Source of the DNA: Myxococcales bacterium
GTDB lineage: Bacteria; Myxococcota; UBA796; SXON01
Length of the DNA stretch: 26,194 bases
Assembly (NCBI GenBank): GCA_009692585.1
Contig: SHYX01000054.1
Location: 1-26,194, forward strand
Direction: 5' to 3'
Shown: piece after piece, positions 1-6,070 of the stretch
Layout: every line of letters begins with the position of its first letter
Position numbering within the stretch: the first letter of the stretch is position 1
Position numbers and translations under genes: made by a program
Notes under the pieces: model-generated
Database searches by the model: none
Told to the model about the DNA's origin: nothing
The model's input: the letters and a program-made list of their open reading frames with translations, nothing else

Positions 1-1284
1 ACGGTCTACACCAACGACACGCTCACCGCCGCAGCCTCTGCCACCGACCTCGATGGCGACACGCTCTTCTACAGCTACGACTGGTACGTAGACGACGTGC
101 CGCGCGGCAGCGCCAGCTCGGCCACCTTGAGCGGCACGAGCTACTTCGACAGGGATCAGGTGGTTTATGTCGTGGTCACGCCCAACGATGGCGATGTGGA
201 CGGCACGACCGGTACGAGCAGCACGGTCACGGTGTCCAACACCGCGCCCACCGAGCCGGGGGTGGATGTCACCCCCGCCGACGCCGTCGAAGGCGACGAC
301 TTGACCTGTACGGTGACGACGGCCTCGACCGATGTGGACGGGGATGCGTTGACCTACAGCTTCACGTGGGATGTGGACGGCGTGGCGTATTCGTCGGCGG
401 TTGATGAGGCGCTGGCCAGCGTCGTGGACGGCGCGGATGTGGGCGACGGGGAGGAGTGGACGTGTGAGGTCGTGGCGAGTGATGAGACGGCGTCCGGGTC
501 GGCTGGGAGCGACAGCGTCACGACCAATCACGCCTTCATCAACTACACCACCGACGACGGCTCCTTCATGGTGGCGATCACCGCGGGAACGTTCTCGATG
601 GGCAGCACGACCGGCGATGCAGACGAGGAACCGGTCCACACGGTGACGTTGACCCACGACTTCTGGATCGGCCAGACCGAGCTGACCCAGGCGCAGTACC
701 GGGCGGGGATGGGCACCAGTCCGTCGTATTTCTCGAGCTGTGGCGCCAATTGCCCGGTGGAGCAGGTCTCCTGGACGATGGCCGTGCTCTACGCAAACGC
801 GCTGTCTGCGGAGGAGGGACTGGACTCCTGCTACACCGAGACGGGGAGCGGCCTTGCAACCGCGCTCAGCGGCGACCCGTACGCCTGCGAGGGCTACCGG
901 CTTCCTACAGAGGCGGAGTGGGAGTACGCAGCGCGGGCTAATGACTCCTACACCTATTCGGGGTCGGACACCGTGGGGGATGTGGCTTGGTACAACAGCA
1001 ACAGCAGCTCAACGACCCATGCGGTGGCCGACAAGACTGCGAACGCCTTCGGTCTGTACGACATGAGCGGCAATGTGTGGGAATGGACCCATGATGTGTA
1101 CGGCGCGTATTCCTCGGATTCGGCCGTAGACCCGGTTGGCGCTTCGTCACTCATCCCCCGTGTCGGTCGCGGTGGCGGCTGGGGCAACGGCGCGGGCAGC
1201 GCGACGGTGTCGTTTCGCGACCGCTACCACCCGGAGAGCGCCTCCGACAACTACGGCTTCCGCCTTTCGAGGTCGAGACCTTGA
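1..1284 (+). CDS. Ig/cadherin-like repeat protein with C-terminal SUMF1 (FGE-sulfatase-like) domain, 5' partial
   Basis: The frame is open from the first base, so the start lies outside the window; 427 residues are visible. The first part shows two similar modules built around D-x-DGD-x-L-x-YS-x-x-W-x-VD, the second beginning near residue 75, as in Ig-like or cadherin-like repeats of surface proteins. From about residue 180 comes a SUMF1/formylglycine-generating-enzyme-like domain: GTFSMGS, FWIGQTELTQAQY, PVEQVSW, YRLPTEAEWEYAAR, GLYDMSGNVWEWTHD, then a Gly-rich GGGWGNG and the terminal YGFRLSRS. The cysteine pair used by true FGE to oxidise sulfatases is not evident in the GGGW segment, so I infer a binding or surface role, not sulfatase maturation. 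The protein is probably secreted, but its signal peptide is off-window. The family assignment is strong; the biological role is unknown. Confidence 0.88.
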   Translation, partial: TVYTNDTLTAAASATDLDGDTLFYSYDWYVDDVPRGSASSATLSGTSYFDRDQVVYVVVTPNDGDVDGTTGTSSTVTVSNTAPTEPGVDVTPADAVEGDDLTCTVTTASTDVDGDALTYSFTWDVDGVAYSSAVDEALASVVDGADVGDGEEWTCEVVASDETASGSAGSDSVTTNHAFINYTTDDGSFMVAITAGTFSMGSTTGDADEEPVHTVTLTHDFWIGQTELTQAQYRAGMGTSPSYFSSCGANCPVEQVSWTMAVLYANALSAEEGLDSCYTETGSGLATALSGDPYACEGYRLPTEAEWEYAARANDSYTYSGSDTVGDVAWYNSNSSSTTHAVADKTANAFGLYDMSGNVWEWTHDVYGAYSSDSAVDPVGASSLIPRVGRGGGWGNGAGSATVSFRDRYHPESASDNYGFRLSRSRP

Positions 1285-1317
1285 CTCTTGATCTCCTGAA
1301 CCCTTGGCCGTAGTCGG

Positions 1318-1481
1318 CATTTACACTGCATGTACGCCAGGAGTATTCGAAGGCGAACGGCCAGCGCCGGGCGGAGCGGAGTCCGCGCGGGGCAGCGGGT
1401 GATGGAGAGCGTCTCTGGGTTCATTTCCAAGCGGCTTCGCTTGAAGGTGAGCGCGGAGAAGAGTGCAAGCGGTCGAGGAAG
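1318..1481 (+). pseudogene. Remnant of a group II intron reverse transcriptase/maturase
   Basis: The frame starting at the ATG at 1330 reads a segment near 1390-1470 with the pattern RVMESV..FISKRLRLKVSAEKSA. This closely matches the conserved end of the group II intron RT fingers/palm (R-V-L-x-S-V-x-x-F-L-x-x-x-L-x-L-K-V-N-x-x-K-S). The CMYARS just after 1327 could correspond to the region following the catalytic YADD, with an insertion between. No YADD, maturase or endonuclease domain remains, so this is a fossil of about 50 codons. The match is from memory of the family, not from a search. Confidence 0.62.
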
Positions 1482-1661
1482 GCCGAGGAGGCGCTGTGCT
1501 GGGCGGAGCTTCTCCAGAGGGTTTTCAAGGTGAACGGCTGGGAAGGTCCGCACTGATAGCAGCCGATGGCCCTCCGCATCATCGTGAGCGGGCCCACGAC
1601 GACGTTCACGCGCATCCTCACCGGACTGGAGAAGTCGACCGGGCCGCCGGCGGAGGGCTGA
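1461..1661 (+). pseudogene. Remnant of an IS91-family transposase C-terminus
   Basis: One frame reads CWAELLQRVFKVNGWEGPH, two stop codons, then QPMALRIIV and RILTGLEKSTGPP, ending in TGA at 1659-1661. IS91-type transposases end with the same order: a WAELL-x-RVF-x-V-D helix, a zinc ribbon C-P-x-C-G-G-x-M, an x-R-I-I-x segment, and I-L-x-x-L-x-x-x-T-x-P-P. Here the zinc-ribbon cysteines have become G and stop codons, so the copy is dead. It directly abuts the intron RT remnant, suggesting nested or deleted mobile elements. No ends or target duplication could be assigned. Confidence 0.68.
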
Positions 1662-1822
1662 TCACCGCGGTCCGGGGGGCGTAGCGCAGGGCGCGCACGG
1701 GGCCGAAGGGTGAAGGTGTGCCTGGGACTGCGAGACCGGCCCGATCGAGGTCCGCGGCCTTCGGGGGGTCGCAGGGCTTGCCGACGGCGCCCGCCAGGGT
1801 GTCCGCTCCCGCGGTGCGCTCT

Positions 1823-1851
1823 CCGAAAGGCCGTTCATGCTTCCTTTCCAC
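1823..1851. repeat. 29-bp direct repeat, copy 1
   Basis: This 29-base sequence is exactly identical to 3009-3037, in the same orientation. It begins CCGAAAGGCC and ends CCTTTCCAC. Internally GAAAGG and CCTTTC are inverted around a 12-base centre, so each copy could form a short hairpin. The identity stops sharply on both sides. Read on the minus strand it carries a Shine-Dalgarno-like AAGGA just before an ATG. Confidence 0.9.
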
Positions 1852-1913
1852 TGCCGAAACCGGCGAGACGCACCACGACTGGCGCGCTACACTCCGCTGG
1901 TCCGGGGTTCACC

Positions 1914-2750
1914 GTGTTGACATGCCGCTCCTTTGTCTTCCTTCCACTCCTCGCGCTCCTCTCTGCCTGCTCGGGAGATGAACCCGCCCCGCCGTCCCCG
2001 CCCGCGGTGCCGACCCCTGCCCCGCCCGTGGTCGCGCCGCCCGCCGAGCTTCCCGAGGCCGACCGGAAGCCCGAATCGCCGCTCGTCCCCTCTCCCAAGG
2101 AGATGGAGATCGCGTTGGACAAGGCGGGCGTCGCAAAGGGCCTCTCCGCGCTCGTCCGCGAACGCAAGCTGAACATGACGGTCGTCGACAAAGACACCGT
2201 GGCCGTACGCACTGGCGTGGCCATCGCCGACACGCTGCTGACGGTGCTCGATTCCCCGCGGGAAAAGCTGCTGGACCGCGTGGGCTTGATCCGTGCAGGG
2301 ATGAAGTCCATCGGGGCAGGCGGCAACATCGACATGACCCTTGAGGACTTGATCGCCCGCATCACCAACGATTCGGTGTCGCGCGATGACCTGCTGCGGG
2401 ATCTCGACGAGATGCACCAGTCGATCCTGCCAGAGATCGAGTTCCAGGGCGGCGAGCGCATGGTGCCCCTGATCCAGGCGGGCGCCTGGCTCGAAGGCTC
2501 CCACCTCGTCAGCACCGCGATCCTCGCGGCGAACAAGCCCGAGGCCGGGACCAACCTGCTCCGCCAGAGCGTCGCCGTCGATTACTTCCTGAAGTACGTC
2601 GAGCAGGCGGGGCCGACCCGCCCCGCTGTCGGCAACCAACTCGAAAAGACCCTGCGCGCACTGAAGGAGATCTCGACCAAGCCGACCCTGAGCATCGACG
2701 ATGTGCGACAGGTCAAGGACGAGACCGACGCCGTCCTCTCGATGCTCTGA
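1914..2750 (+). CDS. Putative lipoprotein of unknown function
   Basis: The GTG at 1914 is chosen because it gives a proper lipoprotein signal: basic R5, hydrophobic FVFLPLLALL, then lipobox LSAC with Cys19. TTG at 1917 is a possible alternative. The 278-residue product continues with a Pro/Ala-rich linker (about residues 22-55) typical of outer-membrane-anchored periplasmic proteins, then a mainly helical domain with no motif I recognise (for example DKDTVAVRTGVAIADTLL and QGGERMVPLIQAGAWLEGS). A longer reading frame from 1710 passes through the repeat and noncoding-looking sequence and is rejected as the start. It is followed 7 bases later by the small gene at 2758, with both lying between the two 29-bp repeats. 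The lipoprotein nature is clear; the function is unknown. Confidence 0.8.
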   Translation: MLTCRSFVFLPLLALLSACSGDEPAPPSPPAVPTPAPPVVAPPAELPEADRKPESPLVPSPKEMEIALDKAGVAKGLSALVRERKLNMTVVDKDTVAVRTGVAIADTLLTVLDSPREKLLDRVGLIRAGMKSIGAGGNIDMTLEDLIARITNDSVSRDDLLRDLDEMHQSILPEIEFQGGERMVPLIQAGAWLEGSHLVSTAILAANKPEAGTNLLRQSVAVDYFLKYVEQAGPTRPAVGNQLEKTLRALKEISTKPTLSIDDVRQVKDETDAVLSML

Positions 2751-2757
2751 TCCCAGG

Positions 2758-3051
2758 ATGGCGTTCCCGAGCTCGGGCGACCTGAGACTGCTCACCCGGG
2801 TGTTGGAGCGGTTCTACACCGGCGTTCGGCGCCCGCGGTCCCTGGCCGAAGCACTGGACGTAGAGGTCCGTGTGCTGAACGCATCCCTCGACACCGGCGA
2901 ATGGCTGGGCGTGTTGACGTGGGATGGGGACGTCCAGCTCACCGGCCGCGGCCTCCCCGTCGCCATGCGAGGCACCCGCCCGGGAGAGCGGCGAGCGGCC
3001 TGGGCGAGCCGAAAGGCCGTTCATGCTTCCTTTCCACCGTCACCGCGCTGA
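2758..3051 (+). CDS. Small winged-helix-like protein, probably truncated at its 3' end
   Basis: The ATG at 2758 is 7 bases after the lipoprotein stop, suggesting co-transcription. The 97-residue product starts with a compact helical segment (LLTRVLERFYTGVRRPRSLA, then EALDVEVRVLNASLDTGEWL) and a strand-turn-strand ending in LTGRGL. This resembles the small winged-helix modules found at the start of some larger nucleic-acid-binding or restriction-linked proteins. From about residue 70 the quality drops, and residues 85-92 are encoded by the second copy of the 29-bp repeat. The normal 3' end therefore seems to have been lost and replaced. The winged-helix reading is an inference from pattern only; the gene may be non-functional. 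Confidence 0.5.
   Translation: MAFPSSGDLRLLTRVLERFYTGVRRPRSLAEALDVEVRVLNASLDTGEWLGVLTWDGDVQLTGRGLPVAMRGTRPGERRAAWASRKAVHASFPPSPR
3009..3037. repeat. 29-bp direct repeat, copy 2
   Basis: Exact copy of 1823-1851 in the same orientation, lying 1186 bases further on. It forms the C-terminal codons of the small gene at 2758 and, on the other strand, the end of the fragment starting at 3163. It marks an abrupt boundary where gene-like sequence stops on both sides. Confidence 0.9.
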
Positions 3052-3163
3052 GCGGGAGCCTGACCGCTACCGGCTTGCCCATGTATTTCTCCGCTAACGC
3101 CTGCCCGACGTTCGGGCCGGAAGAGACGGTCACGGGCTGGATCACCCTCTCCCGGTAGGCCAA
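3040..3163 (-). pseudogene. Gene fragment of unknown family, cut at the 29-bp repeat
   Basis: On the minus strand a frame with plausible starts at TTG 3163 or GTG 3145 reads VIQPVTVSSGPNVGQALAEK and then YMGKPVAVRLPLSAVTV. These have the composition of a real protein. It then enters the repeat (encoding ERKHERPF) and continues in low-quality Arg/Gly/Pro-rich sequence to a stop at 2939. I interpret it as a 5' gene fragment truncated at the repeat. It follows the fragment at 3174-3392 in the same direction, so the two may have been neighbours in an operon. Confidence 0.4.
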
Positions 3164-3173
3164 TCCCCCAGCA

Positions 3174-3392
3174 TCAGTTTTCGATATCCGAGCGCCAAGC
3201 GTCGGGGTCCGGACCGTCGGCCGGGTCTTCCGCCCCCTCGTCGAACCCGACCAGCGACAGCGGCCACCGCTCGGCCGACCAGTCCATCCGGCGACGGACT
3301 TTCGGGCCGAAGATCTCGCTGGCGACGGCGTGGAATTCTGCGACGAGGCGCCACAGCCACCGGGCGCCATCGCCAGTGGCGATTTTAGCCAA
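3174..3392 (-). CDS. Small protein or gene fragment of unknown function
   Basis: The frame starts at a TTG at 3392 that overlaps the TAA (3387-3385) ending the upstream fragment. The 72 residues begin MAKIATGDGARWLWRLVAEF and continue through EIFGPKVRRRMDWSAERWPL to an acidic tail ending SDIEN. The sequence looks protein-like but matches no family I recognise. It is either a translationally coupled small gene or the distal part of one longer broken gene whose first part is at 3385-3605. Confidence 0.4.
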   Translation of the reverse strand: MAKIATGDGARWLWRLVAEFHAVASEIFGPKVRRRMDWSAERWPLSLVGFDEGAEDPADGPDPDAWRSDIEN

Positions 3393-3605
3393 TGGCGACC
3401 TTGCGGGTCGCTCGGTAGTCGCCCCGGCGGACGGCCCCTCGCCGAATGCTTAGGGTGAACAGTGCCAGTTCCTGCACCGTGTCTTTGGTTTCGGCGCTCT
3501 CGATGACCACGGTGTACGTGCTGGAGCCCTTGTCTCGGGTGGGTGCCCATGTTTGTCGCGGTCGTCAGCGGTCCCGATGGCCACGAGCTTCAACTCGCGT
3601 GTCAT
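3385..3605 (-). pseudogene. Frameshifted small gene of unknown function
   Basis: From ATG 3605 the minus strand reads MTRELKLVAIGTADDRDKHG, after which that frame becomes poor and stops at 3450. In the next frame, from about 3540, it continues as TRDKGSSTYTVVIESAETKD, then TVQELALFTLSIRRGAVRRG and DYRATRKVAIG, ending with TAA at 3387-3385. Both halves have high GC at third codon positions. A single missing base near 3541 would join them into one protein of about 73 residues. The function is not recognised. Confidence 0.42.
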
Positions 3606-3631
3606 GGAGCTGTGGCCACCGCTGCCCGCCA

Positions 3632-3745
3632 GGCGGCAGCTGGGACCTCGCCGCCCCCTACGCCGCCATCGCGTACCGGAACTACAGTACGCCGAGCGCG
3701 ATCGAGGTGGATGTCCGGGCGCGGCTGATGCGCACGGGGTTTTAA
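3632..3745 (+). pseudogene. Possible 3' gene fragment
   Basis: A plus-strand frame reads GSWDLAAPYAAIAYRNYSTP, then SAIEVDVRARLMRTGF and a TAA stop at 3743-3745. It looks like the C-terminal end of a protein, but nothing convincing precedes it in frame. It lies back-to-back with the minus-strand fragments. The support is weak. Confidence 0.22.
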
Positions 3746-3808
3746 GAGCAGGCGGGGCCCGCTGCTTCCTCCTTGCGTCCTTCTTGCGCCGCGATAGCCG
3801 CCCGGCCC

Positions 3809-4447
3809 ATGGACCGTCTCCTCCTGATCGTGCTGATTGCAGGCTGCGTTCCGCGAGTCGAGCCGCCTGAAAGCCCTTCTCGAGGGTCGCGTGGCGACCC
3901 CGTTGCGGTCGCCGACACCGAAGACACCGATGACACCACCGGTTCGGAGGCCGCCGACACGGGCTCCACCGACACCGAATCCACCGCCCCCCCGCCGGAC
4001 CCCGCTACCTGCGCCCCCGCCACGCCCGCGGACATCCGGGACCGAAAAGGCGACTACTACCGCTGCCTCGACACGACGCTGGTCGCCGGGGCGGGATGCG
4101 GCGCGGATGGCTACCCGCTCGGCTTCGGGGCGAAGTACGCGGACCGCTCGTTCGACGACACCTGGTACGATCTCACCACGGCGGGGCAGGCGTTCTTTCT
4201 GGATGTCTCTCCGTGCCTTCAGGTGCGGCTGGCCGAGAAGTTGACCGCGAAGACCGCCTGTGACGAGGTGTGGGACGCCGGATTCGCCACGCACGCCGGG
4301 TGCTACGTGGACAGTGGCTTCTGCGATCTGCCGGTGGAAGACCTGCTGGTGATCGGTTGGATGTTCGACGCGGACGTGTACCTGCTCGATGAGTTCGCCA
4401 GCCAGCTCATCGACGTGGCCGCCGGATGCGCGGACTTCGGGGACTAG
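3809..4447 (+). CDS. Cysteine-rich lipoprotein of unknown function
   Basis: ATG 3809 gives a short signal (MDRLLLIVLIAGC) with lipobox IAGC and lipidated Cys13. Residues 25-70 are a low-complexity Asp/Thr/Ser/Glu linker (DTEDTDDTTGSEAADTGSTD) of the type common on surface lipoproteins of myxobacterial relatives. The remaining part, about 140 residues, holds eight cysteines, suggesting four disulfides in an exported domain. No catalytic motif is seen. The longer frame from 3773 only adds non-signal sequence, so the later ATG is preferred. The gene stands alone, with about 220 bases before the sensor kinase gene. The lipoprotein assignment is firm; the function is unknown. Confidence 0.78.
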   Translation: MDRLLLIVLIAGCVPRVEPPESPSRGSRGDPVAVADTEDTDDTTGSEAADTGSTDTESTAPPPDPATCAPATPADIRDRKGDYYRCLDTTLVAGAGCGADGYPLGFGAKYADRSFDDTWYDLTTAGQAFFLDVSPCLQVRLAEKLTAKTACDEVWDAGFATHAGCYVDSGFCDLPVEDLLVIGWMFDADVYLLDEFASQLIDVAAGCADFGD

Positions 4448-4669
4448 CGGACAGCGCCGCGCCTCTGCCACGCCGCCCCCGCCTCACACCGTGACGAGAA
4501 CCATCACAGAGGCCAGCCACCGCCACCGGCACTACGAACTCCCGATGATCCACCCCATCAAACGGAGGAGCCGCGCTACAACCCATCGGTGGAGAACGCG
4601 TGGTGCAACGTAGCGGTCATCAGGGTCCTCGGACGTGCCCCCGCGCAGCGCGCGCGCGGTGATGGCAGG
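4448..4669. other. Leader region of the efflux operon
   Basis: This 222-base interval before the sensor kinase gene must hold the operon's promoter and regulator sites. I checked for a sigma-54 -24/-12 pair (GG-N10-GC) and found none with correct spacing. I also see no convincing -35/-10 pair and no strong palindrome. A short His-rich reading frame (about 4491-4613, HRHRHYELPMIHP) exists but has no coding support. Confidence 0.5.
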
Positions 4670-6070
4670 ATGACGACCTCTCTACGCCGCAGGATCTACG
4701 CCGCTTCCGGGCTGCTCATCGCGCTGCAGGTCGCCGGGACGGTGCTCGGGTTCGCGAGCTGGGGCGAGGTGCGGCGGGCCTGCACCGCAGAGGACGGCAT
4801 CGCGGCGCAGCGGGAGGCCCTTTTGCGCCTGGGCGCCGCGACCCGAGAGGTGTACGTACACGAGGCCCACACGCTCATCGAGCGCGGCCCCGGCCACCTC
4901 GATCACCTGTCGGCGGTTCAGAGCGAGGTGGACGGGCACCTGGCCGCCCTCCACAGCCTGAATCTGGGCGCTCCAGCCGAGGTGGACGCGATCCACGCCT
5001 CGATCGCCGCGGCAAATGCGTGGTTCGCCTCCGAGGTTTTCCCGCGCGCCGCAGCGGGGGCGATCGATCAGGGCGAGGCAGTGCGCCTGCACGGCGAAAT
5101 GGAGCGCCGGGCGATGGACGTCGAGGCGCACATCGGGTCGCTCACCACCGAGCTCGAAGCGGCGCAAGGGCGCGAACGCGCTGCCATCGCGGCGGCGACG
5201 CAAAGGGCCTGGGTCGCCGTGGCGGTCCTGACCTTCGGGGGGCTGCTCCTCGGGCTGTGGGTGGCCAGCCGGCTGGCGGCGTCGATCCTCGGTCCGGTGC
5301 GCGCGTTGGGGGCCGCTGCCGCGGCGTTCGGGGCGGGCAAAACCGTCCCGCTGGCGCCGGAGGGGGACGACGAATTGGGCGAGCTTGGCCGTGGATTCAA
5401 CCGCATGGTGGCCCAGGTGCGCGCCGCGGAGCGCCGGCAAGTGGAGACTGAGCGCCTCGCCGCGCTCGGGGAGATGAGCGGAGCGGTGGCGCACGAGCTG
5501 ATGAACCCGCTGGCGGTGATCCTGGCCGACCCGGCGATGCGCGGTCCCCAGGTCGCCGCCTCCCGCGCTGAAGCCGAGCACGCGCGCCGGGTCGTGCAGG
5601 GCCTGCTCGGCTTCGCCCGGCCCGGTGAGGAACCGGCGGAGACCGTCGATCTCGCGGCTGCGGCGGTCGCTGTGGCGGGGCGACTCCTGCCGACCGCCGA
5701 CCTGCGCGACATCCGAATCCGCGTAGACGCCGCGCCGGGCGTCTCGACGATGGCGTCGCCGTCCGCGGTGCGGCAGGTGTTCGACAACCTCGTGCGGAAC
5801 GCCGTGGACGCCTCTCCGGCCGGAGGGGAGGTCGAGATCCTCGTGCGAGCCGGGCCGCTGGTCGAGGTCCGTGACCGGGGGGCGGGCATTCCGGCGGCGG
5901 TGAAAGCCAAGCTGTACCAGCCCTTCGTGACCGGAAGGCCAGAGGGGACGGGCCTGGGGCTGGCGGTGTGCCACCGCATCGCGCAGGCGCACGGAGGTGA
6001 CCTTCACCATCGTGATCGCGACGGCGGCGGTACGGTCGCGTTCTGGACGCTCGGGAGCCTCCATGGCTGA
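4670..6070 (+). CDS. Membrane sensor histidine kinase (NtrB/ZraS-like architecture)
   Basis: Start ATG 4670 has GGCAGG just upstream and places a basic stretch (LRRR) before the first membrane helix (about residues 11-30). A helical periplasmic domain follows (31-178), of the four-helix-bundle type. The second helix (about 180-202) leads to a HAMP domain (203-255) and the phosphoacceptor region AHELMNPL with His275. The ATPase part has the N box NLVRNAVDA (373-381), G1 DRGAGI (402-407) and G2 GTGLGL (426-431). It should phosphorylate the regulator encoded next, whose start codon overlaps this gene's end by 8 bases. The periplasmic part is not Cys-rich; its scattered histidines (for example HEAH at 64-67) could bind a metal, but that is speculation. 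It is the first gene of the efflux operon, so it probably senses the exported ion or compound. Confidence 0.9.
   Translation: MTTSLRRRIYAASGLLIALQVAGTVLGFASWGEVRRACTAEDGIAAQREALLRLGAATREVYVHEAHTLIERGPGHLDHLSAVQSEVDGHLAALHSLNLGAPAEVDAIHASIAAANAWFASEVFPRAAAGAIDQGEAVRLHGEMERRAMDVEAHIGSLTTELEAAQGRERAAIAAATQRAWVAVAVLTFGGLLLGLWVASRLAASILGPVRALGAAAAAFGAGKTVPLAPEGDDELGELGRGFNRMVAQVRAAERRQVETERLAALGEMSGAVAHELMNPLAVILADPAMRGPQVAASRAEAEHARRVVQGLLGFARPGEEPAETVDLAAAAVAVAGRLLPTADLRDIRIRVDAAPGVSTMASPSAVRQVFDNLVRNAVDASPAGGEVEILVRAGPLVEVRDRGAGIPAAVKAKLYQPFVTGRPEGTGLGLAVCHRIAQAHGGDLHHRDRDGGGTVAFWTLGSLHG

Larger units (their letters stand above)
1285..1913. other. Gene-free scarred interval
   Basis: Between the SUMF1-like gene and the lipoprotein gene there is no intact gene. 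It holds the intron RT remnant, the IS91 remnant and the first copy of the 29-bp repeat. From 1664 to 1822 I see only GC-rich sequence with nothing recognisable. No clear terminator (stem plus T-run) follows the first gene. Confidence 0.7.
3052..3808. other. Interval without an intact gene
   Basis: This stretch contains only the broken minus-strand fragments (3040-3605) and a possible plus-strand fragment (3632-3745). From 3746 to 3808 I see only the leader of the next gene, with no clear ribosome-binding site or promoter. It is best read as a graveyard of inserted and decaying genes. Confidence 0.55.

Noticed and set aside
1823..3037. The 29-bp repeats as CRISPR repeats or integron attC sites
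   Set aside because: There are only two copies over 1 kb apart with genes between, no regular spacers, and no RYYYAAC/GTTRRRY core pair recognised.
4491..4613. Short His-rich reading frame (HRHRHYELPMIHP) before the sensor kinase
   Set aside because: It has no ribosome-binding site and a non-coding-like composition; the His run is likely chance in CAC/CGC-rich sequence.
4600..4618. Possible sigma-54 promoter before the kinase (TGGAG...GTGCA)
   Set aside because: The GG and GC are 12 bases apart instead of 10, so it does not fit the -24/-12 rule.
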